Source of the DNA: Candidatus Thiodiazotropha sp. (ex Myrtea sp. 'scaly one' KF741663)
Lineage (GTDB): Bacteria; Pseudomonadota; Gammaproteobacteria; Chromatiales; Chromatiaceae
Assembly (NCBI GenBank): GCA_025655555.1
Contig: JAHXIQ010000004.1
Coordinates: forward strand, 1-64,000
Direction of reading: 5' to 3'
DNA: 64,000 bases
A program made the translations under genes and the position numbers. The notes under the pieces were generated by a model. The model was not told the origin of the DNA. It made no database searches and saw only the letters and a list, made by a program, of their open reading frames with translations. Below are positions 35,345 through 45,039 of this stretch, piece after piece (position 1 is the stretch's first letter; every line of letters begins with the position of its first letter).

Positions 35345-36360
35345 TGAAAAATAAAAACAACTCAGACAATAATTCAGCGGAGGGTACCATCGACGGGCCG
35401 GGCTCCCAGTTGCGCAAGGCGCGGGAGCGCCAGGGCTTGGAACAGGCCACAGTGGCTGCGCGTCTGCACCTGAGTGATAGCATCATTCAAGCCCTCGAGT
35501 GGGATGACTACGAGAACCTCCCGTCGGCAGTATTTGTTCAGGGCTATTTGCGAAATTATGCGCGACTGGTCGGTGTCGATGAAGAAGCGGTCATCATCGC
35601 CTATCAGGATCTCAACCCCAGCACTGAGCAGGCACCGCTGCCAAAAAATCAGCCGGATGAAGTGGCTAAAGAGCTGCACAGTGATCATCGGCTTTTCCGT
35701 GTTGTGACCTGGACAGTCGTTCTGCTGCTGGGCGTGTTGCTGTTTTTCTGGTGGCAGGGCCGCATGGATCTGCCTGAACCGGAACCGATACCATCGACAC
35801 AGGTACCTGAGACCGAATCTCCAGGTTTTGAAGTGCCTTTCTCCGAGCCAGGCACGATGGATCTGGCCCAGCCGATAGCAGAGCCTGCCGATCTGCCGGA
35901 AGTTGAGGAAGCGCCACCGCTGATTGAAACTGAAACTGCCCCGAGTGCTACCGAGCCCGAGCCGGTGGCTGAGGCGATTGCGACCGAAGCCATCTCAGAT
36001 GATACAGAGACCTTGACTGCCACTGAGTCGTCGTTCAGTGAGCCGGAGGCAGCTCCCGAAGTTGAATTGATGACAACACCAGAGGAGGCAACCGAGACGG
36101 TTGCTTCAAGCGGCCTGGTGGTGTTCGAGTTCACCGGATCGTGTTGGGTAGAAGTGCGGGATGCTACCGGTAGAGCACGTATCTTCGGTGAGAAGCGTGG
36201 CGGTGTCAGTCGATCGCTCGACGGGAGTATGGGTCCCTTTAGCGTGGTGCTCGGCGATATCAATGCGGTCAAAGTCAGCGTCAATGGCGTCGCTTTCGAC
36301 CTGAAACCCTACGCGCGGGGCAAAGTGGCTCGTTTTACGCTCGATCCGACGCGATTGTAG
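35344..36360 (+). CDS. rodZ: cytoskeleton protein RodZ
   Basis: Bitopic membrane protein linking MreB to the cell-wall elongation machinery. 338 aa; N-terminal helix-turn-helix (about 20-90, [19 protein letters not shown]) that in E. coli binds MreB, a span at 119-137, a long acidic Pro/Glu/Thr linker rich in TETE and EPEP repeats, and a C-terminal DUF4115 beta domain (about 255-338, [18 protein letters not shown]). It starts on the last base of the pilW stop. The next gene is hisS; the usual intervening ispG is absent. Confidence 0.93.
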   Translation: MKNKNNSDNNSAEGTIDGPGSQLRKARERQGLEQATVAARLHLSDSIIQALEWDDYENLPSAVFVQGYLRNYARLVGVDEEAVIIAYQDLNPSTEQAPLPKNQPDEVAKELHSDHRLFRVVTWTVVLLLGVLLFFWWQGRMDLPEPEPIPSTQVPETESPGFEVPFSEPGTMDLAQPIAEPADLPEVEEAPPLIETETAPSATEPEPVAEAIATEAISDDTETLTATESSFSEPEAAPEVELMTTPEEATETVASSGLVVFEFTGSCWVEVRDATGRARIFGEKRGGVSRSLDGSMGPFSVVLGDINAVKVSVNGVAFDLKPYARGKVARFTLDPTRL

Positions 36361-36439
36361 CGCTTGGGCGGGTAGACGGTTCCATGTTACTCTTCGGCGC
36401 CTTATCCGATTTAGATCTTTTCACGACTCCACACGACTG

Positions 36440-37708
36440 ATGGCAAAGCAAATCCAAGCCATTCGCGGGATGAAAGACATCCTGCCGCAGCAGACGCCCC
36501 TCTGGCAATATCTCGAAGATCGAGCGCGTTCGGTACTCGGACGCTACGGCTATGACGAGATTCGCATGCCCATTGTCGAGATGACCGAACTATTCAAACG
36601 CTCCATCGGTGAAGTCACCGATATTGTCGAAAAGGAGATGTACACGTTCGCAGACCGCAATGGTGACAGTCTGACCCTGCGTCCAGAAGGTACTGCCGGT
36701 TGTGTTCGCGCGGGCCTGGAGAATGGGCTCATCTTCAACCAGACACAGCGACTCTGGTACCAAGGCCCCATGTTTCGGCATGAACGCCCGCAGAAAGGGC
36801 GCTATCGACAGTTTCACCAGATCGGTGTGGAGACCTTCGGACTGGAAGGGCCGGATATCGACCTGGAACTCATCCTGCTGACTGCCCGTCTATGGAAAGA
36901 GTTGGGACTTGAGGGACTCGAACTTCAGCTCAATACTCTCGGAACATCCGAAGAGCGCGCAAACTACCGTGAGCTACTGGTGAGCTATTTCCAGGCTCAC
37001 TATGATGAGTTGGATGAAGATAGCCGGCGTCGACTCGAGAGCAATCCGTTGCGTATTCTGGATACCAAAAACCCGGAGATGGCCCAGGTGGTTGCCGGTG
37101 CGCCGACCCTTATGGAGCACCTCTCCGAGGAATCATTGGCTCACTTCGAGGTCCTTCTAAAGGGGCTGGATGATGCGGGCGTGGCCTACGTGCTGAATCC
37201 ACGACTGGTACGCGGTCTGGATTACTACAGCCGGACCGTGTTCGAGTGGGTTACCGACCAGCTTGGCGCACAGGGTACCGTCTGTGCCGGTGGCCGCTAC
37301 GATGGTCTGGTCGAACAGCTGGGTGGAAAACCCACCAGCGCGGTTGGCTTCGCCATGGGCATAGAGCGGCTGGTTGCTCTGTTGGAGGCGACAGACGTGG
37401 CGCAGGAGTTGCCCGGTGTCGATCTCTATCTGATTATGATGGGTGATAAGGCGAAACGAAAAGGCATACAGTTGGCGGAAACGTTACGTGATGCCTTGCC
37501 TGAGCTGCGGCTGATCAGTCATTGCGGCGGCGGTGGTTTCAAGAGTCAGTTTAAGAAAGCGGATAAAAGTCGCGCCCGCTTCGCCGTGATACTGGGAGAT
37601 GATGAGGTGGCCAAAGGTGAGGTAGGCTTGAAGCCGTTGCGGGATGGTGGAGAGCAGCTGCAGGTGAAGATCGACGACCTTGCAGGTATTCTGGCCGATA
37701 AATTATAA
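36440..37708 (+). CDS. hisS: histidyl-tRNA synthetase
   Basis: Class II synthetase charging tRNA-His, 422 aa. It has the N-terminal [15 protein letters not shown], motif 2 around [20 protein letters not shown], the HisA block [15 protein letters not shown], motif 3 GFAMGIERL, and the C-terminal anticodon domain. A 79-bp gap after rodZ holds only a short leader. yfgM follows 25 bases downstream. Confidence 0.97.
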   Translation: MAKQIQAIRGMKDILPQQTPLWQYLEDRARSVLGRYGYDEIRMPIVEMTELFKRSIGEVTDIVEKEMYTFADRNGDSLTLRPEGTAGCVRAGLENGLIFNQTQRLWYQGPMFRHERPQKGRYRQFHQIGVETFGLEGPDIDLELILLTARLWKELGLEGLELQLNTLGTSEERANYRELLVSYFQAHYDELDEDSRRRLESNPLRILDTKNPEMAQVVAGAPTLMEHLSEESLAHFEVLLKGLDDAGVAYVLNPRLVRGLDYYSRTVFEWVTDQLGAQGTVCAGGRYDGLVEQLGGKPTSAVGFAMGIERLVALLEATDVAQELPGVDLYLIMMGDKAKRKGIQLAETLRDALPELRLISHCGGGGFKSQFKKADKSRARFAVILGDDEVAKGEVGLKPLRDGGEQLQVKIDDLAGILADKL

Positions 37709-37733
37709 GAGACGAAAGACAGGATTTAGAAAC

Positions 37734-38360
37734 ATGAGTGCATATCAGACCGAAGAAGAACAGGTCGAGGCGTTAAAACGCTGGTGGAAAGAGAACGGCA
37801 CGTCAATCATTGCCGGTCTTGTCATCGGCTTGGGTGGTGTCTTTGGCTGGCAGGCCTGGGGCAACTACGAGGACCGGATCGGCAAAGATGCCTCCCAGTC
37901 ATTCAATCAAATGCTCAGTGCCGTACAGCGCGGTGATACCGAATCCTCCAGTAAGCAGGCCGAACTCCTGCGGCTTGAGTACGATAGCAGCAACTACGCG
38001 GTCTTTGCCGCACTCACGCAGGCCAGACTGAAACTGGAACAGGGTGATGGGGCTGCTGCACGCTCACAGCTGGAGTGGGCTATCGGACAGACAGATGAGC
38101 CATCCCTGAAAGCACTGGCACAACTCAATCTGGCGCGCATCCTGCTCAGCGAAGGGGATCTCGATGGTGCTGCAAAGCTGACCGACGTGGAAACAGGCGG
38201 TTTTGCCGGCGAGTTTGCCATGTTGCGTGGTGACATAGCGGCAGAAAGAGGTGATAAGCAGGCAGCCCACGATGCTTACACCCAAGCCATGACGCTGGAA
38301 GTCAGCAATCGCAATCTGCTGCAGATGAAGCTGGACGATCTGGCGCTGGCGAATCCCTGA
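37734..38360 (+). CDS. yfgM: YfgM/ancillary SecYEG translocon subunit
   Basis: 208 aa; short cytoplasmic N-terminus, one span (about 23-41, SIIAGLVIGLGGVFGW) and a periplasmic TPR region. In E. coli YfgM associates with SecYEG and PpiD and helps deliver envelope proteins to periplasmic chaperones. The N-terminus YQTEEEQVEALKRWWKENG is characteristic. It lies between hisS and bamB with four bases to the latter, as in enteric bacteria. Confidence 0.93.
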   Translation: MSAYQTEEEQVEALKRWWKENGTSIIAGLVIGLGGVFGWQAWGNYEDRIGKDASQSFNQMLSAVQRGDTESSSKQAELLRLEYDSSNYAVFAALTQARLKLEQGDGAAARSQLEWAIGQTDEPSLKALAQLNLARILLSEGDLDGAAKLTDVETGGFAGEFAMLRGDIAAERGDKQAAHDAYTQAMTLEVSNRNLLQMKLDDLALANP

Positions 38361-38364
38361 GCCG

Positions 38365-39525
38365 ATGATCAGACCGCTTCTACTCTGGCCGCTACTGCTG
38401 CTGTTGACCGGCTGCAGCGTCTTCTCCGCGAAGGACAATACCGATCCGCCTGCCGAATTGGTTGAACTGGAATCCGAACTAAAGATCAAGACCCTTTGGA
38501 GCAGATCGCTGGAGGGATCGGAAGATGCCTACCTGAAAATCGCTCCGGCCATCAGTGAAGGGCGTCTCTACATCGCAGAACCATCCGGTGAGGTCCTGGC
38601 TTTTGATGCACTGACGGGTAAGAAGCTCTGGTCGGTGGATCTTGATGTGCCGATTTCCGGTGGCCCGGGTGTCAATGAGGGACTGCTTGCCGTAGGGACA
38701 CAGGAGGCTGAGTTGATACTCCTGGATACGGAGGACGGCAGTCAACGCTGGCGTCAGAAAGTTTCCAGCGAAGTGCTTTCGGTACCCGCCATCGGTCGCG
38801 GTCAGGTCGTTTGTCGCACCATTGACGGACGAGTGATGTCCATAGACATCGATACAGGCGAGACACGCTGGGCCTACGACCGGACCGTGCCGGTACTCAC
38901 CCTGCGCGGTGACAGCTCACCCATCATTAATGAGACCCAGGTGCTGGTCGGTTTTGCCAACGGTAAGCTGGTGGCGTTGCAACTCGATAACGGGGTAGCC
39001 GCCTGGGAGGCGGCAATCACCACACCCAAGGGACGCACCGAGCTCGAGCGTGTGGTGGACATCGATGCGGAACTCAAACTGGTGGAAGGGACTGTCTACG
39101 CGGCGGCATTTCATGGTGAAGTGGCGGCAGTCTCGGAGACCAGCGGGGTAATACTCTGGCAGCGAGAGCTCTCGTCCCACGCAGGTTTGGATGCGGATTG
39201 GCGACAGATCTATGTCTCCGATGAGGAGGATCACATCTGGTCGTTGGATGCCACCAACGGCGCTACCCTGTGGCAACAGAAGTCACTGCATGCCCGGCGT
39301 CTCTCGGCCCCCGCGATGGTAGACGGATACCTGGTCGTGGGTGACTACGACGGTTACCTCCACTGGCTCTCCCAGTACGATGGCCGCCAGCTGGCACGTA
39401 GCCGTGCGGGCGGTGACAGGATTCGGGTCAAGCCGCTGGTGCATGACGGTATCGTCTATGTCCTGGGGGAGGGCGGCAAGCTCTCTGCGCTCCAGGCAGA
39501 GCCGATTGAACCGGATAACCGCTGA
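38365..39525 (+). CDS. bamB: outer-membrane assembly lipoprotein BamB
   Basis: Lipoprotein of the BAM complex that inserts beta-barrel proteins in the outer membrane. 386 aa; lipobox LTGC (Cys17), then an eight-bladed PQQ-like beta-propeller with repeated W-x-x-x/DTGETRW, DATNGATLWQQ and GYLHWLSQYDGR segments. Starts five bases after yfgM and ends ten bases before der. Confidence 0.95.
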   Translation: MIRPLLLWPLLLLLTGCSVFSAKDNTDPPAELVELESELKIKTLWSRSLEGSEDAYLKIAPAISEGRLYIAEPSGEVLAFDALTGKKLWSVDLDVPISGGPGVNEGLLAVGTQEAELILLDTEDGSQRWRQKVSSEVLSVPAIGRGQVVCRTIDGRVMSIDIDTGETRWAYDRTVPVLTLRGDSSPIINETQVLVGFANGKLVALQLDNGVAAWEAAITTPKGRTELERVVDIDAELKLVEGTVYAAAFHGEVAAVSETSGVILWQRELSSHAGLDADWRQIYVSDEEDHIWSLDATNGATLWQQKSLHARRLSAPAMVDGYLVVGDYDGYLHWLSQYDGRQLARSRAGGDRIRVKPLVHDGIVYVLGEGGKLSALQAEPIEPDNR

Positions 39526-39535
39526 GATCTGATTC

Positions 39536-40927
39536 ATGTTACCCGTCATCGCCCTGGTCGGTCGTCCCAACGTCGGCAAATCAACCCTATTCAACCGCCT
39601 CACCCGCAGCCGTGATGCCCTGGTGGCCGATCAGCCCGGCCTTACCCGTGACCGCAAGTACGGCACCGGCAGGATAGGCAGTCAGCCCTATGTGGTGGTG
39701 GATACCGGCGGCATCAGCGGTGATCAGATCGGTATCGACGTGTTGATGGAGCAGCAGGTCAAGCAGGCCATCGGCGAGGCGGATCACATCCTGTTTCTGC
39801 TCGATGCCAGAGAAGGTTGCACCGGCGGCGATGAGATGATCGCGCAGGAGCTGCGGCGTACCGGTAAGCCGGTGACTCTGACAGTGAACAAGAGCGAAGG
39901 CTTGGACGAGGTGATCGCCGGTAGCGATTTTTTCCGGCTTGGATTGGGTGAGCCTCATATGATCGCGGCGGTTCATGGTCGTGGGGTGAGTCACCTCATC
40001 GAGTCGGTGCTGGCGCAGATGCCGCCGTCCGAAGAAGAGATTGCAGCGGAAGAACGGGGCATACAGATTGCCGTGGTGGGCCGCCCCAATGTGGGCAAGT
40101 CGACCCTGGTCAACCGGCTGCTGGGTGAGGAGCGGGTCGTTGCCTTCGACCAGCCGGGCACCACGCGGGACAGCATCTTCATCCCCTTCACCCGCAACGA
40201 GAAACACTACACCCTGATCGATACCGCCGGTGTGCGCAGACGGGCGCGTGTCAAAGAGGCGATTGAGAAGTTCAGCATCATTAAAACCCTGCAGGCCATT
40301 GAAGAGGCCAACGTAGTGCTGATGGTGCTCGATGCGCAACAGGGCGTAGGAGAGCAGGATGCCACCCTGGCGGGCCATGTGCTGGAGAGTGGCCGCGGCT
40401 TGATTCTGGTGATCAATAAATGGGATGGCCTGAGTCAGGATCAGCGGGAGTGGGTGAAGAGCGAGATCGAACGCAAACTGCCTTTTCTCAACTTCGCACG
40501 GCACCATTTTATCTCTGCTCTGCACGGTTCGGGAGTAGGTGATCTGTTCGGCTTGGTGGAGAAGGTCTATACCAACGCCATGCGCGATCTCTCAACGCCG
40601 GATCTGACCCGTCTGTTGGAGGCGATTACCCAGGAACATCAGCCACCGCTGGTGCATGGCAGGCGAATCAAACTGCGATATGCTCATCAGGGTGGCAAGA
40701 ATCCACCGATTATTATCATTCACGGCAACCAGACGGAACATGTACCTGAGCCCTACAAGCGCTATCTGGTCACACGCTTTCGCAAGGCCCTGAATCTCAA
40801 AGGGACACCGATACGTATCGAATTCCGCTCCGGTAGCAATCCCTATGAGGGGAAAAAGAACAAGCTCACCAAGCGCCAGATTGAAAAGCGTCAGCGACTG
40901 AAGAAGTACGTTAAGAGCAAGCGTTAA
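39536..40927 (+). CDS. der: ribosome biogenesis GTPase Der
   Basis: Essential tandem GTPase for 50S assembly, 463 aa. Two G domains, each with a complete [10 protein letters not shown]-loop (about 9-17 and 182-190), DTGG/DTAG switch II and NKxE or NKWD specificity motifs. A C-terminal KH-like domain (about 350-440, [20 protein letters not shown]) ends in a basic tail. Last gene of the rlmN-der series. Confidence 0.97.
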   Translation: MLPVIALVGRPNVGKSTLFNRLTRSRDALVADQPGLTRDRKYGTGRIGSQPYVVVDTGGISGDQIGIDVLMEQQVKQAIGEADHILFLLDAREGCTGGDEMIAQELRRTGKPVTLTVNKSEGLDEVIAGSDFFRLGLGEPHMIAAVHGRGVSHLIESVLAQMPPSEEEIAAEERGIQIAVVGRPNVGKSTLVNRLLGEERVVAFDQPGTTRDSIFIPFTRNEKHYTLIDTAGVRRRARVKEAIEKFSIIKTLQAIEEANVVLMVLDAQQGVGEQDATLAGHVLESGRGLILVINKWDGLSQDQREWVKSEIERKLPFLNFARHHFISALHGSGVGDLFGLVEKVYTNAMRDLSTPDLTRLLEAITQEHQPPLVHGRRIKLRYAHQGGKNPPIIIIHGNQTEHVPEPYKRYLVTRFRKALNLKGTPIRIEFRSGSNPYEGKKNKLTKRQIEKRQRLKKYVKSKR

Positions 40928-40967
40928 AAGCCCTAGTCACACGGGATAACGTAGAGACTTCTTGGAC

Positions 40968-42254
40968 ATGCCAGAATCAAATCTCTATGAAGATAAACTG
41001 CCGGGTCTCCTGCAACAGGCGGGGTCTGAGCGTTTGTCTGATGAGCAGCAGAAATTTCTCAGCGGCCAGGCACAACTCTTTCGCTTCACGCAGCAGGAGC
41101 TGAAGCAACTCTGCGATATGGCTGTCGATCTGGCGATGTGGAACGCAGGGACCATGGAACAGGTTTGGCCGCCAGTGCCAAAGGAGGGGTTGGGACCCAA
41201 ACAGCGACGGCAGCGTCTGCTTCAAGCGGTCCGCACCCACTGGCAGGCCCTGCGGGAACAACCGACCCGCTACCCGGAGATACCGGTCTCCAGCAGCTAT
41301 TCTGCGGAACGTATTCAACGGGTCAATGTGGAGAAAGATCACCTGGGCCTTGGCTGGTGTCCGGTGGCCTCGACCCGTACCCGCTGTTGTAATCTGATGA
41401 CCCTCGATGCCGTGGAGAACTGCGGCTTCGATTGCAGTTACTGCAGCATCCAATCCTTCTATCATGGTGATGAGGTTCGTTTTGATAGCCGCTTTGCCGA
41501 GAAACTCGCCCGGCTTGAGATCGATCCCGACCGTTTCTACCATATCGGCACCGGGCAATCCTCCGACTCTCTGATGTGGGGTAACCAGGCGGGCATCCTC
41601 GATGCACTGCTTAGCTTTGCCGCACAGCACCCCAACGTCATTCTTGAGCTGAAGACCAAGTCGAAGAACATCAACCATCTGTTGAAACATGAAGTGCCGC
41701 CCAATGTACTCTGCACCTGGTCCCTCAATACACCGACCCTGATCGCCAATGAAGAACACCTCACCGCTTCTCTGGACGAACGCCTGCGTGCGGCAAGACG
41801 ATTGGCCGACAAGGGCGTTGTCGTCGGTTTTCATTTTCACCCCATGATTCATTATGACCACTGGCGGGAGGATTACGGCGAACTCTTCCAGCGTCTTACC
41901 GGCGAGTTCGATGCCCATGAAGTTGCACTGGTCTCCCTCGGCACGCTCACCTACATCAAGCCGGTGATCAAACAACTCCGCGCACGCCCCGACTTTCAAA
42001 GCCGGGTCCTGCAAATGCCGATGGTGGAGGCCGATGGCAAACTCTCCTACCCGGATGAGATCAAGCAGGAGATGTTCTCCTTCGCCTATCGTTCTCTCGA
42101 AGCCTGGCACAATCAGGTATTCTTCTATCTCTGTATGGAGAACCAGCGTTTCTGGCAGCCGGTGTTCGGCTTTGACTACCCCAGTAATGAGGCCTTCGAG
42201 ACGGCCATGAAAGAGAGCTATCTGGCGAAGATTTCGACAAGAAGAAGAGACTGA
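40968..42254 (+). CDS. SPL-family radical SAM protein
   Basis: About 428 aa with a radical SAM cluster motif CGFDCSYC (Cys152, 156, 159) and the layout of the spore photoproduct lyase/COG1533 family: FYHIGTGQSSDSL, ILELKTKSKNI, VLCTWSLNTP and GFHFHPMIHYDHW. True SPL repairs spore photoproduct in Firmicutes. Gram-negative relatives lack spores and their substrate is unknown, so a DNA-repair role is only suggested. Residues 1-110 form an extra helical N-terminal domain (LSDEQQKFLSGQAQLFRF). Start ATG 40968 is preferred over an in-frame TTG six bases earlier. Confidence 0.85.
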   Translation: MPESNLYEDKLPGLLQQAGSERLSDEQQKFLSGQAQLFRFTQQELKQLCDMAVDLAMWNAGTMEQVWPPVPKEGLGPKQRRQRLLQAVRTHWQALREQPTRYPEIPVSSSYSAERIQRVNVEKDHLGLGWCPVASTRTRCCNLMTLDAVENCGFDCSYCSIQSFYHGDEVRFDSRFAEKLARLEIDPDRFYHIGTGQSSDSLMWGNQAGILDALLSFAAQHPNVILELKTKSKNINHLLKHEVPPNVLCTWSLNTPTLIANEEHLTASLDERLRAARRLADKGVVVGFHFHPMIHYDHWREDYGELFQRLTGEFDAHEVALVSLGTLTYIKPVIKQLRARPDFQSRVLQMPMVEADGKLSYPDEIKQEMFSFAYRSLEAWHNQVFFYLCMENQRFWQPVFGFDYPSNEAFETAMKESYLAKISTRRRD

Positions 42255-42278
42255 AATTGGTGTGTGAGGGGTTAATAG

Positions 42279-43712
42279 ATGGATAACAAAGCGCTACTTG
42301 TCGCCCTGACCTTTGTCGGTTATCTGCTGGTGATTCTGGTGATCGGCATCATTGCCTGGCGACGGACCCGGGACCTCTCCGATTTCATCCTGGGTGGGCG
42401 CCGCCTGGGAAGCTGGGTCACCGCACTCAGCGCCAGTGCCTCAGACATGAGCGGCTGGCTGCTGCTCGGTCTGCCGGGCTATGCCTATGCGGCGGGACTG
42501 GAGTCGATCTGGCTCGCCGTCGGCCTGCTGCTCGGTACCTGGCTCAACTGGCGGTTGGTGGCGGCGCCTCTGCGATCCGCCTCGGAGCGGGCAGGCAACG
42601 CCCTGACCCTGCCCCAATATCTGTCGAACCGGTTTCAAGACGACAGCGGCCTGATCCGGGTCGTCTCCTCCCTCTTCGTGCTGCTGTTCTTCCTCTTCTA
42701 CACCAGCTCCGGGCTGGTGGCGGGCGGCAAGCTTTTTGAGGCAGTCTTCGGTCTGCCCTATATCTGGGCCGTGGCTGTCGGTACGCTGACCATCATTCTG
42801 TATACCGCTTTCGGCGGTTTTCTCGCTGTCTCCTGGACCGATCTGTTTCAGGGTTTGTTGATGGCGGCTGCCCTGGTGGCAGTACCGGTTTTCGCACTCA
42901 GTCTGACCGGCGGTCTGAATGGCACCCTGTCCGCTATCGAACTGCAGAATGCCGAACTGCTCGACCCATTCACCAACGCCGAGGGTGACGCGCTGGGCGT
43001 GATCGCCATTGTCTCTCTGCTGGCCTGGGGACTGGGCTACTTCGGTCAGCCCCATATCCTGGCCCGCTTCAAGGCGGTACGGGATGTCAGTCTGGTGCCC
43101 CAGGCCCGGCGCATTGCTGTCACTTGGGTCTTCATCACCCTGACCGCTGCCTGCCTGGTGGGAATGAGTGGCATACCCGTATTCGAAACCCCGCTGGAGG
43201 ATACGGAGAAGGTCTTCATTCACCTGGTCGATCTGCTGTTTCATCCGCTGATCGCCGGTATTTGCCTCGCCGCTATCCTGGCGGCGGTGATGAGTACCGC
43301 CGACTCACAGCTACTGGTCTCCTCCAGCGCATTTACCGGTGATATCTATCGGGTGCTGTTCCGTAAAGCGGCGAGTGAAAGAGAGCTGGTGCTGGTCGGT
43401 CGCCTGGCAGTATTGACCATCGCCGGCGTGGCTTTCCTGTTGGCAATGAATCCAGAGAATAAAGTGCTCGACCTGGTGGCCTATGCCTGGGCCGGTTTTG
43501 GTGCTGCCTTCGGACCAGCGGTGCTTCTCTCACTCTACTGGCGGGGCATGAACCGCTGGGGCGCCCTGGCCGGGATTCTGCTGGGTGGCATCACCGTGGT
43601 GATCTGGAAACCCCTTGAAGGTGGCCTGTTCGACCTCTATGAGATCGTACCGGGTTTTACCGCATCCCTGCTGGCAATCCTGTTGGTGAGTCGACTGACC
43701 CGGTCGGATTGA
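42279..43712 (+). CDS. putP: sodium/proline symporter
   Basis: Solute:sodium symporter family protein, 477 aa with about 13 spans. SASASDMSGWLLLGLPG and the FGGFLAVSWTDLFQG segment are hallmark PutP sequences for the sodium and substrate sites. The region ILAAVMSTADSQLLVSSSAF closes the core. It likely imports proline as nutrient or osmolyte. 24 bases after the SPL-family gene, possibly co-transcribed. Confidence 0.92.
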   Translation: MDNKALLVALTFVGYLLVILVIGIIAWRRTRDLSDFILGGRRLGSWVTALSASASDMSGWLLLGLPGYAYAAGLESIWLAVGLLLGTWLNWRLVAAPLRSASERAGNALTLPQYLSNRFQDDSGLIRVVSSLFVLLFFLFYTSSGLVAGGKLFEAVFGLPYIWAVAVGTLTIILYTAFGGFLAVSWTDLFQGLLMAAALVAVPVFALSLTGGLNGTLSAIELQNAELLDPFTNAEGDALGVIAIVSLLAWGLGYFGQPHILARFKAVRDVSLVPQARRIAVTWVFITLTAACLVGMSGIPVFETPLEDTEKVFIHLVDLLFHPLIAGICLAAILAAVMSTADSQLLVSSSAFTGDIYRVLFRKAASERELVLVGRLAVLTIAGVAFLLAMNPENKVLDLVAYAWAGFGAAFGPAVLLSLYWRGMNRWGALAGILLGGITVVIWKPLEGGLFDLYEIVPGFTASLLAILLVSRLTRSD

Positions 43713-43769
43713 TCAGCGTTTTCCTAAGTACCTACATCACGCTAAAGTCCACCATTGTCCAAACAGATC

Positions 43770-43876
43770 TGTAGGTTGGGCCGACGTAGGAGGCCCAACA
43801 TCTCCATTGCAAATTTTCGAGCCAGCCGCAGGAAAGGGTTTGGATTGTTGGGCCTCCTACGTCGGCTCAACCTACA
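43770..43876. repeat. 107-bp inverted-repeat element (MITE/REP-like)
   Basis: Two 31-bp arms, 43770-43800 and 43846-43876, are reverse complements with one mismatch (TGTAGGTTGGG against TGTAGGTTGAG). The outer ends read TGTAGGTTG and the inner ends GGCCCAACA. A 45-bp spacer contains no gene. It lies just after putP. The layout fits a non-autonomous mobile element or a REP-type hairpin; no target duplication is obvious. Confidence 0.75.
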
Positions 43877-43978
43877 TGCTTTTCACATAGATAATTTTCG
43901 CCAGTAATAGCAGTCTATTGCCAAGATTAACAACACAACGGCCAAAATCGATTTGTCCAGACTTGCTCAGTGCTTCCT

Positions 43979-43990
43979 GAGTGTTAACAA
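43979..43990 (+). repeat. TTAGTGTTAACAG short dispersed repeat, partial copy
   Basis: GAGTGTTAACAA shares the AGTGTTAACA core with the other three copies. It lies just past the stop of the secretin-N protein gene. Confidence 0.3.
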
Positions 43991-43993
43991 GCC

Positions 43994-44812
43994 CTAGGGC
44001 AAAACCTCGACCTTCACCCAGACAGCCTCGCGCTGTTCGAAACGCGTGGTTCCCCGCATCGCGATATCTGACTCCCGCTGTTGCCGCTGGTTGCTGATGT
44101 TGGCCAGGGGTATCCACTCGCCGATCTTGCCCGACACACTGTTACGACTCTCCCGGCGGCTGATGGTCCGCCGGTCCCGCAGCGGGGTTTCACGCTGGGT
44201 GGTGATCTCGATCCTGACCTGGTCGCCGATCAGATGGGCGGTGGCGTAGAAACCCGAATTGATATTCCGGTATTCATAGTCGGCCCGATAGCCGGGATAG
44301 GGTCCGGGGGAATAACTGCCGCCGGTGAAGACCGGCTGATTGACGCCGCTGAGTATCAGGGTGGGTGATCCCTCCAGGGTCTGCAGGGTGCGCACACTGC
44401 TGTCGCTCCGTTGGGTATCGTAACGCTTGAGCCTGACGCCCGATTCACCGGGACGGCCGATCTTTACCCTGTCGTGATCGGCATTGATCTCGAAGCGGTC
44501 GTTGCTGGCACTCGTCGGGTTGGAGTCCCGCACATGGATCAACAGCCGCCGGGGAGGCCGGTCGAACTGGTCGAGAATCTTTCGTACCTCCGCCATGCGC
44601 TCAGACGACGTCCGCACGATCAGTTGATTGTGCATGCCGGTGACGGTGCCGTCGGGGCCGACGAAGGGTTGAATCAGTGGAATCATCTCCCGGGGTGTCT
44701 TGCCTTTAAGCTCAAAGATCTCCATTACCTCCGCCGCCGGCAGGGAGAGGCTGAAGAGAGAGAGGCAGAGAAGCTGGCCTGCCAGCACAACAGTTTTTAC
44801 AAAATAGGTCAT
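43994..44812 (-). CDS. secretin N-domain protein lacking the secretin barrel
   Basis: 272 aa with a signal peptide (about 1-26). Residues 28-95 (VMEIFELKGKTPREMIPLIQ through LIVRTSSERMAEVRKILDQF) match the NolW-like N1 ring domain of type II/IV pilus secretins. The rest contains a beta-rich block (TLQTLEGSPTLILSGVNQPV, GEWIPLANI) that loosely echoes a secretin barrel but is far too short to form the pore. It is probably a periplasmic protein using the ring domain as a scaffold. No secretion or pilus genes adjoin it. The function is unknown. Confidence 0.75.
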   Translation of the reverse strand: MTYFVKTVVLAGQLLCLSLFSLSLPAAEVMEIFELKGKTPREMIPLIQPFVGPDGTVTGMHNQLIVRTSSERMAEVRKILDQFDRPPRRLLIHVRDSNPTSASNDRFEINADHDRVKIGRPGESGVRLKRYDTQRSDSSVRTLQTLEGSPTLILSGVNQPVFTGGSYSPGPYPGYRADYEYRNINSGFYATAHLIGDQVRIEITTQRETPLRDRRTISRRESRNSVSGKIGEWIPLANISNQRQQRESDIAMRGTTRFEQREAVWVKVEVLP

Positions 44813-44880
44813 CCCGACAATTCGACTCCCGGACTTCGACTGAGTTTCAAAGACTCACTATGCAGTGTAGAGCCTGAAAG

Positions 44881-44899
44881 GGCCTGTTAACACTAATTT
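44881..44899 (-). repeat. TTAGTGTTAACAG short dispersed repeat, reverse copy
   Basis: Exact reverse complement of 3870-3888 over 19 bases, upstream of the secretin-N protein gene. Confidence 0.55.
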
Positions 44900-44946
44900 G
44901 ATTGCCACTGCCAAAGCCATTTTTTGTCCAGCAAGGCTCAAAAACT

Positions 44947-45003
44947 AAAGGGGTTGGTGACAAATGAAAATACAAATGATTATTGCTTGTCACCGACCCT
45001 TTT
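44947..45003. repeat. GGTCGGTGACAA hairpin, left copy
   Basis: AAAGGGGTTGGTGACAA pairs with TTGTCACCGACCCTTTT around an AT-rich loop. A sister copy at 45631-45684 has the same stem and orientation. The T-rich tail could also let it terminate transcription. Confidence 0.65.
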
Positions 45004-45039
45004 ACTTTCTTTCACTATCTTAGTATTAATTCATCGGTT

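Noticed and set aside
39587-40525. 312-codon minus-strand frame opposite der
   Set aside because: Shadow of Der; its histidine-rich composition is the mirror of the GTPase codons.
40977-42110. 377-codon minus-strand frame opposite the SPL-family gene
   Set aside because: Antisense shadow of a gene with a clear radical SAM motif; no ribosome site or domain.
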